Source: Phascolarctos cinereus (taxonomy: Eukaryota > Chordata > Mammalia > Diprotodontia > Phascolarctidae). Taken from it: DNA of 64,000 bases. A model generated the notes under the pieces. It was given only the letters and a program-made list of their open reading frames with translations, was not told the origin of the DNA and searched no databases. Numbering within the stretch: position 1 is the stretch's first letter; the number at the start of each line of letters is the position of its first letter. Location of the stretch: assembly GCF_002099425.1 (NCBI RefSeq), contig NW_018344058.1:248001-312000 (forward strand), given 5' to 3'. The translations under genes were made by a program, and so were the position numbers. Positions 55,540-64,000 of the stretch are shown piece by piece.

Positions 55540-55785
55540 TAAGCATTTATATAGCACCTACTATTTGCCAGACACTGTGCTAAGCCCTTTTTACAAATAT
55601 GATATCATTCCATCTTCACAGAAGGAGGTGCTGTTATTGTCTGCATTTTGCAGTTGAGGAAACTGAGAGCAACAGAGGTTGTGACTTCCCATAGTCACAT
55701 GGCTAGTGAGTGTCTGAGGCTAAATTTTAACTCAGGTCTTCCTGACTCCAGGCCTAGCAATCTATTTCCTGTGCCACTAGCAGAT
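55540..55785 (-). mobile_element. MIR/MON1-like CORE-SINE
   Basis: GCACCTACTATTTGCCAGAC, CAGTTGAGGAAACTGAGAGC, TGTCTGAGGCTAAATTTTAA and CTCAGGTCTTCCTGACTCCA in antisense order. Confidence 0.9.
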
Positions 55786-55934
55786 TAAAAAATAGTCAAA
55801 TGATATCTTCCAGAATTAAAATTTCATTTGAAAAAAAATCAAGTTCTTTTTTAAAAATTCATTTGCTCTTATATTTGTTTCTCTTTTCTATATGACCTTG
55901 GCCAATTGAATGAAAACTAAAAAAAAATTAACCA

Positions 55935-56250
55935 AATTCTTTTTAAAAAGAATTTTTATTGGTTCCTTTTATTTTTTACACAAGTTATTTCCCAGTATAC
56001 CCCTCTCCCATAGACCTCTTCTTTATAACAAAGAAAATCACTTAAGCAAAACCAGCTGACAGTAACTGTGATGATTTGGTATTTAATATTCTGCACCTAT
56101 AGTCCATTATAAGGGTTGGGGAGCTCGTCATCTAGGACAGAGGTTGGTAAGTGCAGTTAATCAGATTTTGGTAGTCTTTTAATATCATTTTTATTACATC
56201 ATTATAGTCATTCTGTTTGTCATTCTCCTGGTTGTGTTTTCCTTGCTGTA
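55935..56250 (-). mobile_element. L1 3' UTR fragment
   Basis: TTTTTATTGGTTCCTTTTAT, AAGTTATTTCCCAGTATACC, CTTAAGCAAAACCAGCTGAC and ATTCTGCACCTATAGTCCAT fit the antisense of a marsupial L1 3' UTR. Confidence 0.65.
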
Positions 56251-56404
56251 TTAATACAGTTCCTTAGAAGGTTATGTTGGTGTCATGAAAAAGACAATTA
56301 GGAAGTTATATGATTTTACCATGTATATGAATTCAGTGAATAGCAGTCTATGGAGGCATATCTGTAGTATGCTCCTGGTCTACCTGTTTACTAACCCTGT
56401 CAAC

Positions 56405-56492
56405 AAAAGAAAGACAGAAAGACAAGAAAGACAGAAAGAAAAGAAAGAAAGAAAGAAAGAAAAAGAAAGAAAGAAAGAAAGAGAAAGAATGA

Positions 56493-56556
<64 letters not shown>

Positions 56557-56566
56557 AAAAGAAATT
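56405..56566. repeat. (GAAA)n microsatellite, about 160 bp
   Basis: Nearly pure GAAA/AAAG repeats with a few AGACAG and GAATG interruptions at the left. Open frames on both strands are artefacts. Confidence 0.97.
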
Positions 56567-56940
56567 AGATTGGCCAACCTCTTCTTCATGAAGCCATGTT
56601 GGCTCTTAGTCATCACTGCATCACTTTCTAAATGCTAATAAACCATCCCTTTAATAATAAATTCTAGAATAATCCAGTGAATCAACATCAAGCTCACTAG
56701 CATATTTTATTTTCCAAACTTCACCATCTTCCCTTTTTTGAAAATCACTCCAGCATTTGTCTACTTCTAGCCCTACGGTACCCTTCCTATTCTCCCTGGT
56801 TTTTCAAAGATTTTTGATCAGTGGCTCAGAAATCACATCTACCATTTATTCACTTTCTGAGTAATCTGAGGATCCCATCCAATCCAGAATGGCTCTGATC
56901 ATTCTAAATGTAAAGAATCTTGGGGATGTTTGGATTGAGT
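56567..56940 (-). mobile_element. L3/CR1 reverse-transcriptase fragment
   Basis: Antisense CR1/L3 blocks: AAACCATCCCTTTAATAATA, AATTCTAGAATAATCCAGTG, CTTTTTTGAAAATCACTCCA, TTTTTCAAAGATTTTTGATC and AGTGGCTCAGAAATCACATC. On the minus strand these correspond to the region with NYRPVSLTS in intact CR1 elements. Confidence 0.8.
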
Positions 56941-57309
56941 ACAATTATATATCCAAAGCAAAAAAAAAATTCTGGCTTTTTCTAGAGCAGATGCAAACTA
57001 TGCCGCTTACGGTGGATGTTTTGGTCCATTTGTCTTACAATTCAGCATGGCTGTACCAGAGCTGATTTCATTGGGAGAAAAGAAAACCTATGGGAACACA
57101 CTCATAAACACAAACCCTTTAAAGGGACTGAAAATTGTTGTTGTTGTTGTATAGTAATAAAATTTTATAGTGCCAGATTTACTTAAAATAAGTAGGCCCT
57201 TAGTAGTAGTTGGCAAACCTTTTGTCATGGAGATTTTTGTTGTAACAATTTTGCTGCAGAAAGTTTTGCCTGTCTAAAAATTCATAGAATAGGCAGTCAG
57301 AAGTAATAC

Positions 57310-57512
57310 TAGTTCGTGATATATAATGCTTAAAGGTTTACAAAAGGTTTTCTCCATGAAATGCATGTGAAGTAGGCAATTTATCTTCATTTTCAGATAG
57401 GGAAACTGAGGCTTAGAGAAATTAAGTGGCTTACCCATAGTTGCACAACTAATTAATGGCAGAGCCTGGATTCAAACCCATGTCTCGACTCCAAAACCCC
57501 ACTATACCATGC
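57310..57512 (-). mobile_element. MIR-like CORE-SINE
   Basis: AGATAGGGAAACTGAGGCTT, TGGCTTACCCATAGTTGCAC and GGCAGAGCCTGGATTCAAAC in antisense order. Confidence 0.92.
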
Positions 57513-58009
57513 TCAAAGTCTTCCAGATCTTTACTGTGCATTGCTGCCTGCTATTGCCTTAGGTATTTTCTCAATACTGAATAAGCCTCATTTTAGATTC
57601 TAATGTATTTTATGAAGATTTCACGAACAGTAAAAGCAAAGAAGCATAAAAAAAACTTGTTACTCAAGCTGCACCCATTCTGTAAGTAGACAGAAGACCT
57701 CAGTTTTTAGAATCATCAATCTGGCATATTTACATGTGCTAAATTCACTTGCAGAAAGACAAAACTGGGATTGGCAAAATTTTTAAAAATGACCTGCAAT
57801 TTCAGATTTAGGACTATCTAATATTTATTTTTGAACCCATTTAAAGATCTTAACACAAAGCTTTGTGAATTCATCCATTTAAGAAGGATTTATCAAGTAT
57901 CTATTACATGTAGGCATTGTACAAGCTAGTGTTGTTCTGGATTAGAATGGTGTTGCTAATCTACATTAAGTGTAAATGTGAACCATTATTTGGAATTTTA
58001 ATACGAAGG

Positions 58010-59090
58010 TTGGCAACACAGTTCAGAAATCCCTAATGGTTTGCATATCAATCAGTAAACATTTATTAAAGACCTATTATGTGTCAGGTACTGTGCTAAA
58101 TGCTAAGGATACAAAGAAAGGCAAAAGATAGCCCCTCCTCTCAAGGAGCTCAGGGTTTAATAGGGGAGATACCGTGCAAAAAGTTATGTATAAACAAGGT
58201 ATATACTAAATAAATTGGAACTAATCAAGAGAGGAAAGGCACTAGAATTAAAGGGGAATCAGGAAAGTCCTCCTGTAGAAGGTGAGATTTTAGCTGAAAC
58301 TTGAAGCCAGTGAAGCCATGAGGTAGAGATGAGGATGAGGAATATTCCAGGTATGGGGGAGATAGCCAGTGAAAATGCCTGGAGTCAGGAGATGGAATAA
58401 CTTGTTTGAGGAACAGCAAGGAGGCCAGCGTCTCTAGATCACATATTATGTGTAGGGGACTAAAATATGAAAAAGCTGAAAAGTCCAGAAGGGACCAGGT
58501 TATAAAAAACCTTAAAAGCTGAACAGAAGATTTCTTATTTGATTCTGGAGTTAATAGGGAGTCACTGGAGTTCCAGTAGGAGGGTGATATGGTCAAACCT
58601 GTGCTTTAAGAAGATCAGTTTGACAGCTGAGTGAAGAATGGACTGGAGTGAGGAGAAACTTGAAGCAGTCAGATCTATCAGCTGGCTATTACAATAATCA
58701 AGTTGTGATATGAGGAGGGTGTGTAACAGGGTGGTGGCAGTATCAGAGGAAAGAACGGGGCATATTCAAGAGATGTTGCAAAGGTGAAGTTGAGGGGGCA
58801 CAGCAACAGATTACATATGAGAGAATGAGACATAATAAGGAGCCAAGGATGATAAGAGAGTTGTGAGCCTGAAGGGCTGGGAGGTTGGTGATGCCATTAA
58901 CAGTAATAGGAAAGTTAGGCGGAGGGAAGGGTTTGATGAAGAAGGATGATGAGCTCGATTTTGGACATGTGTAGTTTGGGAATGTTCTATAGAGCATCCA
59001 GTTCAAGATGTCCAATATGCAGTTAGAGAAATGAGACTGGAGGTCAAAAGAGAGGTTAGGGCACATGTTGGAATTTTTTCCCCCATATGT
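58010..59090 (-). mobile_element. Long L2 fragment including its 3' end
   Basis: The 3' end is at about 58040 (AGTAAACATTTATTAAAGAC, TGTGTCAGGTACTGTGCTAA). ORF2 C-terminal and RT-side blocks follow to about 59090. The minus-strand frames 58596-58225 and 59066-58743 are remnants of ORF2, not host genes. Confidence 0.92.
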
Positions 59091-59264
59091 CTAGCCAGAG
59101 AATCCAAAGAAATTTTCAAAGAAAGTGAACCTTCCCCCCTGTCAGAAATCATAGTAGGAAGTATGCAATTAATGATACATTTCTTTTTTGAAATTCCTGG
59201 TCACCTTCATAGGAGACTCAAGAGGAGCCTGTCTACAATTTCTATATTGCTAGTGAATGTTAAC

Positions 59265-59490
59265 AACCAACATTAATATAGTGCCATACAGATTGAAAAG
59301 TGCCTTACCTTTGTCATGTCATTTGAACCTCACAGCATCCCTGTAAGGAAAATAATAAAGATATGATCATTTCCACTTTACAAATGAGAAAACTGAGACT
59401 CAGAGAAATTATATTTATCCATGAGAGTTGGGATTTGAACCTGTCTTATTGACTGTAAGGCTGAATCTCTACCTAGTATACTACCTCTTC
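59265..59490 (-). mobile_element. MIR-like CORE-SINE
   Basis: TTTGAACCTCACAGCATCCC, AATGAGAAAACTGAGACTCA and GAGTTGGGATTTGAACCTGT in antisense order. Confidence 0.88.
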
Positions 59491-59519
59491 TGAAGGGAAC
59501 AGGAAAAAAAAATATTAAA

Positions 59520-59700
59520 AGGGTTACATAACATGTTTCTTATAATAATCCTCTGAGGTGGGTACTACAGGTAGTGTTTTCCCTTTTTACAGATGAAGAA
59601 ACTAAGGCTCAGGTTAACCTGTAGCCACACTGTATTAGAGGCAGGTTCTGAACTTGGGTCTTTTTGATTACAAGTCTAGCCCCACTATGCGCTATGCCAC
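59520..59700 (-). mobile_element. MIR-like CORE-SINE
   Basis: ACAGATGAAGAAACTAAGGC and GAGGCAGGTTCTGAACTTGG; directly follows another MIR in the same orientation. Confidence 0.82.
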
Positions 59701-59704
59701 ACAA

Positions 59705-60720
59705 ACTCTCTGTACCAGAATATTTAAAAATAAGTGGTCGCTGTTTCAATAAATTTGAGATCTGCATATCTAACTTAAAACTGAAAAGTGCTGCTTAAAT
59801 TTATTGAAACAAATGACTACTTACTTTTAAACATCTTTTTGTGTGTGTGTGTTTTGCTTTTGGAGTGGTTAATGTAGCTTATTAAAAAAAAGAGCAAAGT
59901 CAAGTGGGTTAAAAATATAAATTTGGATTTGTAATAAGAACCTTTTCACCTTTACAAAATGAATAAAAAAATCCCCCCGCCCAGTTTTTGTCTCTGGATA
60001 TTGCTTATGATTGCTCTAGGAATGTAATTCCTTACTGTAATAAATACCCTGCATTTTCCACCAGAGGGTGCTTTTGCATTTATAAAGACATGTAGTGTAA
60101 CTCCATTGTAACTGCCTTATAATTTAGCACTGATAGAAAGTTAAGTTTTTGTGTATGAGAGTGGCATGTGTGAATGCCTAGTGCGCATGCATCTGAATAC
60201 GTGTGTCTATTTTGATTTATATATTCTTTCACGTGAAGATTTTTAAATTCCACCCCAGCTAATGAGCTCACCAACCTGCTTGTTTTCAGACTTCACTACC
60301 TTCTTTTTCATATTTCCCCATATGTTCCATTCCTAAGGTTTATCTGGTGACATTATGTTCTGGGAGTTATCGTAGATATATTTTGCAAAGAGTAGATCGT
60401 GTTCTGTAGGAGGAGTTTAAAAATTGACCTTTATGGAAATACCTTCCCCCTCCCCCATCTGTTGTAGCATTTTACCCTGCATTTTTTATATATCAAAGTC
60501 CAATCTTGGGTCTGGTCTGAATTTATTTCTGGATAAGTCTCCCCTATCCCTTCTAAACCAAATTTCTTTCTCAACCAGCCATGTAAATCATCACCTAGTT
60601 TACCAAGTACCCTTGTTCTCCCTCCCCACTCCGTTCCCCCCCCCACCTTACCCAGAAAATGTGGACAGCATGCTTCATGAACTGCCAAAAATCAAGAACA
60701 GCATTGAAGGGTAGCACCTT
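59705..60720. other. Unassigned intronic sequence
   Basis: No gene or confident repeat was recognised. A C-rich run lies near 60635-60650. Confidence 0.5.
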
Positions 60721-60724
60721 AAAT

Positions 60725-60965
60725 CCTAGCAGCTGCTATCCACTAACTCTCTAAGCTTCCCACACATTTAGTACATTATAATTTGTATTCTAGTTATTTG
60801 TGTACATGCCTTTTCCTTCCACTAGATTGTAAGCACCTTGAGGTCAAATCCTTCAGTTTTTCCATTTTAAATCTCAATTATCTAGAACTGTGCACTTGCT
60901 GTACATGGTAGCTCTTAAGAAATGTGAGTTGAATTGAATTCAGTTGAATTTTAATGTGTTTCATA
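60725..60965 (+). mobile_element. L2-type 3' end
   Basis: CCTTCCACTAGATTGTAAGC, ACCTTGAGGTCAAATCCTTC and AACTGTGCACTTGCTGTACA in L2 order. Confidence 0.78.
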
Positions 60966-61204
60966 TCCTACAGGAAAAGGTTAGTGTTTCATTTATAATT
61001 TTTTACTTGGTGGCCAACTTTGAAATGATCAGTTTAGGAAGTATAGCTTTAAAATTTAAGTTTTAAGCTGCAGATTTTAAGGTAAAATTAATACAAGGAA
61101 GATTGCATCATTTGAATAATTAAATTCCAAATTAATATAAATATGTTCATAACTTTTCACATATTTAATTTTCTAATAATAATTTATAAATGGAAGATTG
61201 CACT

Positions 61205-61378
61205 TCTCATAAGACACAGATTCAGAGCTGGAAGACACCTTAGAAGTAATCCAGTCAAAATCCCATTATTTTACAGCTAAGAAAACTGAAGCTTAGAGAA
61301 CTTAAGTGACTTACTTGCCCAACATTATGCTATCAAAACTGCTTGAAGAAGGATTTGAACCTAGATTCCCTCAGCCAA
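61205..61378 (-). mobile_element. MIR-like CORE-SINE
   Basis: TTACAGCTAAGAAAACTGAA, GCTTAGAGAACTTAAGTGAC and GAAGGATTTGAACCTAGATT in antisense order. Confidence 0.85.
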
Positions 61379-61659
61379 CTTTCCAAACTTAATCTCCCCA
61401 CATCTCATCTGTTGGGCAAAGGAAACATTCTGACTCATTCTCTCTTACCATGTATCTTCATTCCTAAGGATTGTTCACTGTTTCCAAAAAGACTTTTAAT
61501 CTGTCACATATCCACAATACCTTGTGATAATAGGTACTTAATAACTAAGTGAATCAATGAATGTATATGCCTAGGTCTTCCTCTTCTTCCTGGAGGGCAG
61601 CCAGTGGAGCCAGTCATTTTTAATATGTGGATGTGGGTGTTCATTTTTTTTCTTATTTC

Positions 61660-62065
61660 ACAATTTAAATGTACAACAGTTATATAAAACACTATGCTAG
61701 TTACTGGGTATACAAATACAAAACAAAACAAAAAAAAAAGGAGGCCTCGCCCTAAAGACACTAACCTCCTACTGATATAATACACCATATTAAAAGATAA
61801 GTATATGCTTGAGATAGGATAAAACACTAAGAATTAAGGAGATCAGAAAAGCTTTCCCCATGGAGATGGCACATGAGCCTTGAAGAAATCTAGGAATTCC
61901 AAGAAGTGTTGATGAGGAAGGCGAATGCTCCAGAACTTGGAGACAGACTCTACAATGGCAAGGAAGTACAAGTGGAGCACCCAGTGCAGGGGGGGAAAGC
62001 TAGTCAACCAGTTTGGCTGGAATATGGTGTGCATGAAGGTGAATACCATGTTGGATTGGGTTCCT
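61660..62065 (-). mobile_element. L2 fragment
   Basis: AACACTATGCTAGTTACTGG is the antisense L2 tail; ATGGCACATGAGCCTTGAAG and GTGTTGATGAGGAAGGCGAA belong to the antisense C-terminal region. Confidence 0.75.
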
Positions 62066-62149
62066 CTGTCTCTTTTTTTGGGAGGCTCCTCATCTTTCTT
62101 CAGCCTCTTAATATGGATATCTTCCAAATCTCTGTCCTATGTTCTTTCT

Positions 62150-62310
62150 TTTCTTTTCTTTTTTTCTTTCTTTTTTTTTTGCGAAGCAATGAGGTGAATG
62201 ACTTGCTCAGAGTCACACAGCTAGTAAGTGTCAAGTGTCTGAGGCCAGATTTGAACTCAGGTTTTCTTGAATCCAGGATCAGTGCTGTATCGACTGCACC
62301 ATTTAGCTGC
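62150..62310 (-). mobile_element. SINE1-type SINE with target duplication
   Basis: Reverse copy with a T-rich start, GACTTGCTCAGAGTCACACA and CTGCACCATTTAGCTGC. CTCTGTCCTATGTTCTTTCT (62130-62149) and CTCTGTCCTATTCTTTCT (62311-62328) flank it. Confidence 0.92.
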
Positions 62311-62524
62311 CTCTGTCCTATTCTTTCTATCCAAATCTGTTTCTCGTTCTAATTCTTCTATTCTTCTTTTTCCTTCTCCCTAATTTCCCCATCTGCATTC
62401 AATCAAATATCTCAGGAGCTGTGGCTTTTACCCTCATAGCATTTCACACATCCATCCTTATCTTTCTACTCATATTGTTTCTACTTTAGTCAGGCCCTCA
62501 TTACCTTTGGAACTATAAATATTA

Positions 62525-63430
62525 ATTCAACAACCATTTACTAAGTGCCTACTGTATGCAAAGTATTATGCTAAGCACTGAGGAAGATAGTCAAGAAGGA
62601 GTAGGTGACACACAGAGATTAAAAAAAACATTATACAACATGCAAGTTTAGTTTGGAATAGAATAGAATAAGAGCACAGAACTGGTTAAATTACTGTGTA
62701 ACACTGGAGGAAGAAAAGGCTATTTCTGTTGATAGAGATCTGGAAAGGATTCCTGAAGGAGGCAGGAAATTAAGAATGAGTAGGTTTTCAGTAAGCAGAG
62801 CATTCTAGGCAAAGGCAAAAGTATGAACAAAGGCACACACATGGGAAGTCATTGAGCATGTACATGGAACAGAATGTGGTATAATTTGAGTAGAACACAG
62901 CACACATGGAAAGAACAGCGTAAGATAAGTTTGGCGACACCGGAGTTTGGGAAGGCCTTGAATTCTAGGCTAAGGATCTCAGGCTGTATTTGACAGATAA
63001 TTGGAAGCCATTGAAGGTTTCTGTAGCATGATCAGCCATGGCAATGGTTTGAAGGATATGTTAGAGGGAAGAAAAACTGGAGGCAAGGAAAATACTTAGT
63101 CACCTAGGTGGTAATGAGAGGCTTATGCCAGAGTCTAGAACTGAGGAGATGGCAGAGAAAAATACCGTAGGGTTAGACTAATAGGAACTCAAAATGAAAT
63201 AGAAGCAGGAGATGGAAGAGGATGAGACTGACGACTTTTGAATACTGATAATTGAGTAGGTAGTGATATCATCAAAAGAAGTGGATGGGTCATTATTAGG
63301 AAGCACTTATGAGGACAGGATGCTAAATGCTGTTCTAGACACTGAATTTAAGCTGCCTCTGGGATATCTACTTGGAGCTTTCCAATAAGTAGCTGGAAAT
63401 GTGAATAAGGAGCATGAGGGAGAGACTCAA
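62525..63430 (-). mobile_element. Long L2 fragment
   Basis: The 3' end at 62530 (CAACCATTTACTAAGTGCCT) is followed by TTCCTGAAGGAGGCAGGAAA, GGCAAAGGCAAAAGTATGAA, GGCCTTGAATTCTAGGCTAA and ATTGGAAGCCATTGAAGGTT, continuing to the RT side. Confidence 0.9.
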
Positions 63431-63499
63431 GTGGATCTACAGAGTTCCATAGTTTCTTGTTTTCTAATCCATCACTACTTCCAGAGCATCAGTTCTCTG

Positions 63500-63795
63500 C
63501 TTTAAAAAATAAAAAGCTATGATGACTTGTCACTGAACAAAATAAAATTCAAACCCCTTGAGCAGTAGGTACTCAAGACAGGTCACAATCTGTCTCCATA
63601 CTGCTTTTTCATATTCAGTGACCCAGCTGAGCTACTCACTTTTCTGTCAACTCATCCTCTCCTCTTCTGCCTCACTCTCCTTCCCTTTAGACTTTGAGCT
63701 CCTTGAGAGCAGGGACTTTTACCCTTTTTTGGTATCCGCAGCATTTAGCACAGTGCCTGGCACATAGTAGGCTCTTAATAAATGCTAGTTGACTG
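63500..63795 (+). mobile_element. L2 3' end
   Basis: CTTTGAGCTCCTTGAGAGCA, TTAGCACAGTGCCTGGCACA and TAGTAGGCTCTTAATAAATG match the L2 tail closely. Confidence 0.93.
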
Positions 63796-64000
63796 GTCCA
63801 CTGTTCTTGGGAAGATCCTTTACTTTCTCCATGGGTAATATGAGTGGATTGCGCTAGGTGATCTCCAGGGTCACTTTCTACTCTAAATCGATTATTTCCT
63901 GATCCTGTTCTGTCCCTCCTCCTCCCCTTACCTACCAATTTCTTCCCTTTAAATGCCACCAAGGGACAGCTCAGGTGTCTTCTTCTATAAAATCTTCCCT

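Larger units (their letters stand above)
46204..64000 (+). other. IFIH1: IFIH1 intron 3, continuing past the right edge
   Basis: No segment resembling the end of the MDA5 linker or helicase motif I was seen in the remaining 17.8 kb, so the whole right end is taken as intron 3. A short, divergent linker exon could have been missed by eye. The stretch is dominated by HAL1, L2, L3 and SINE copies. Confidence 0.75.

Noticed and set aside
56285-56638. 117-codon Lys/Glu-rich frame
   Set aside because: It translates the GAAA microsatellite.
58225-59066. Two minus-strand frames of 107-123 codons as host genes
   Set aside because: They are L2 ORF2 remnants bounded by an L2 3' end.
46204-64000. Further IFIH1 exons (end of linker, helicase motif I)
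   Set aside because: No segment with PTGSGKT-type coding and flanking splice sites was seen; a diverged short exon cannot be excluded by eye.

Overview
The window is mammalian and most likely marsupial nuclear DNA. It is AT-rich, gene-poor and densely filled with interspersed repeats. The marsupial assignment rests on the repeats: CORE-SINEs of the MAR1 kind with RTE-like AAC tails, poly(A)-tailed SINE1-type elements, RTE, L2, L3/CR1 and L1 fragments, a half-L1 (HAL1), and hAT-type MITEs. The species cannot be fixed from sequence alone. There are no operons, CRISPR arrays or bacterial features.

One host protein gene is supported: the 5' part of IFIH1 (MDA5, the cytoplasmic sensor of long double-stranded RNA) on the + strand. 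Exon 1 (25400-25855) encodes CARD1 and the first half of CARD2. Exon 2 (34271-34442) completes CARD2. Exon 3 (46042-46203) encodes the acidic linker before the helicase. The reading phases join cleanly (0, then 1, then 1). The helicase exons were not found, so intron 3 appears to run past the right edge. A CpG-enriched 5' flank with an exact interferon-stimulated response element lies about 0.4 kb upstream of the start codon.

Left part (1-24960): an intergenic region upstream of IFIH1. It holds a minus-strand L1 whose 5' end is in view (1-4640), many L2 and SINE copies, a MAGOH processed pseudogene (18501-19080), nested hAT elements (19535-19959), a palindromic MITE (23092-23294), and about 2 kb of unclassified sequence (19980-22200).

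Middle (24960-46203): the IFIH1 promoter, three exons and two introns of about 8.4 and 11.6 kb. The introns carry RTE, L1 and L2 fragments and two probable solo LTRs in antisense orientation (36271-36779 and about 45255-45810).

Right part (46204-64000): intron 3. It holds a hAT MITE with a perfect 8-bp target duplication, an L3 split by later insertions, a nearly complete HAL1 (about 48281-51205), a 160-bp GAAA tract, and long antisense L2 copies.

Protein families were recognised from remembered family sequences; no database search was run. Repeat boundaries are approximate unless target-site duplications are quoted.
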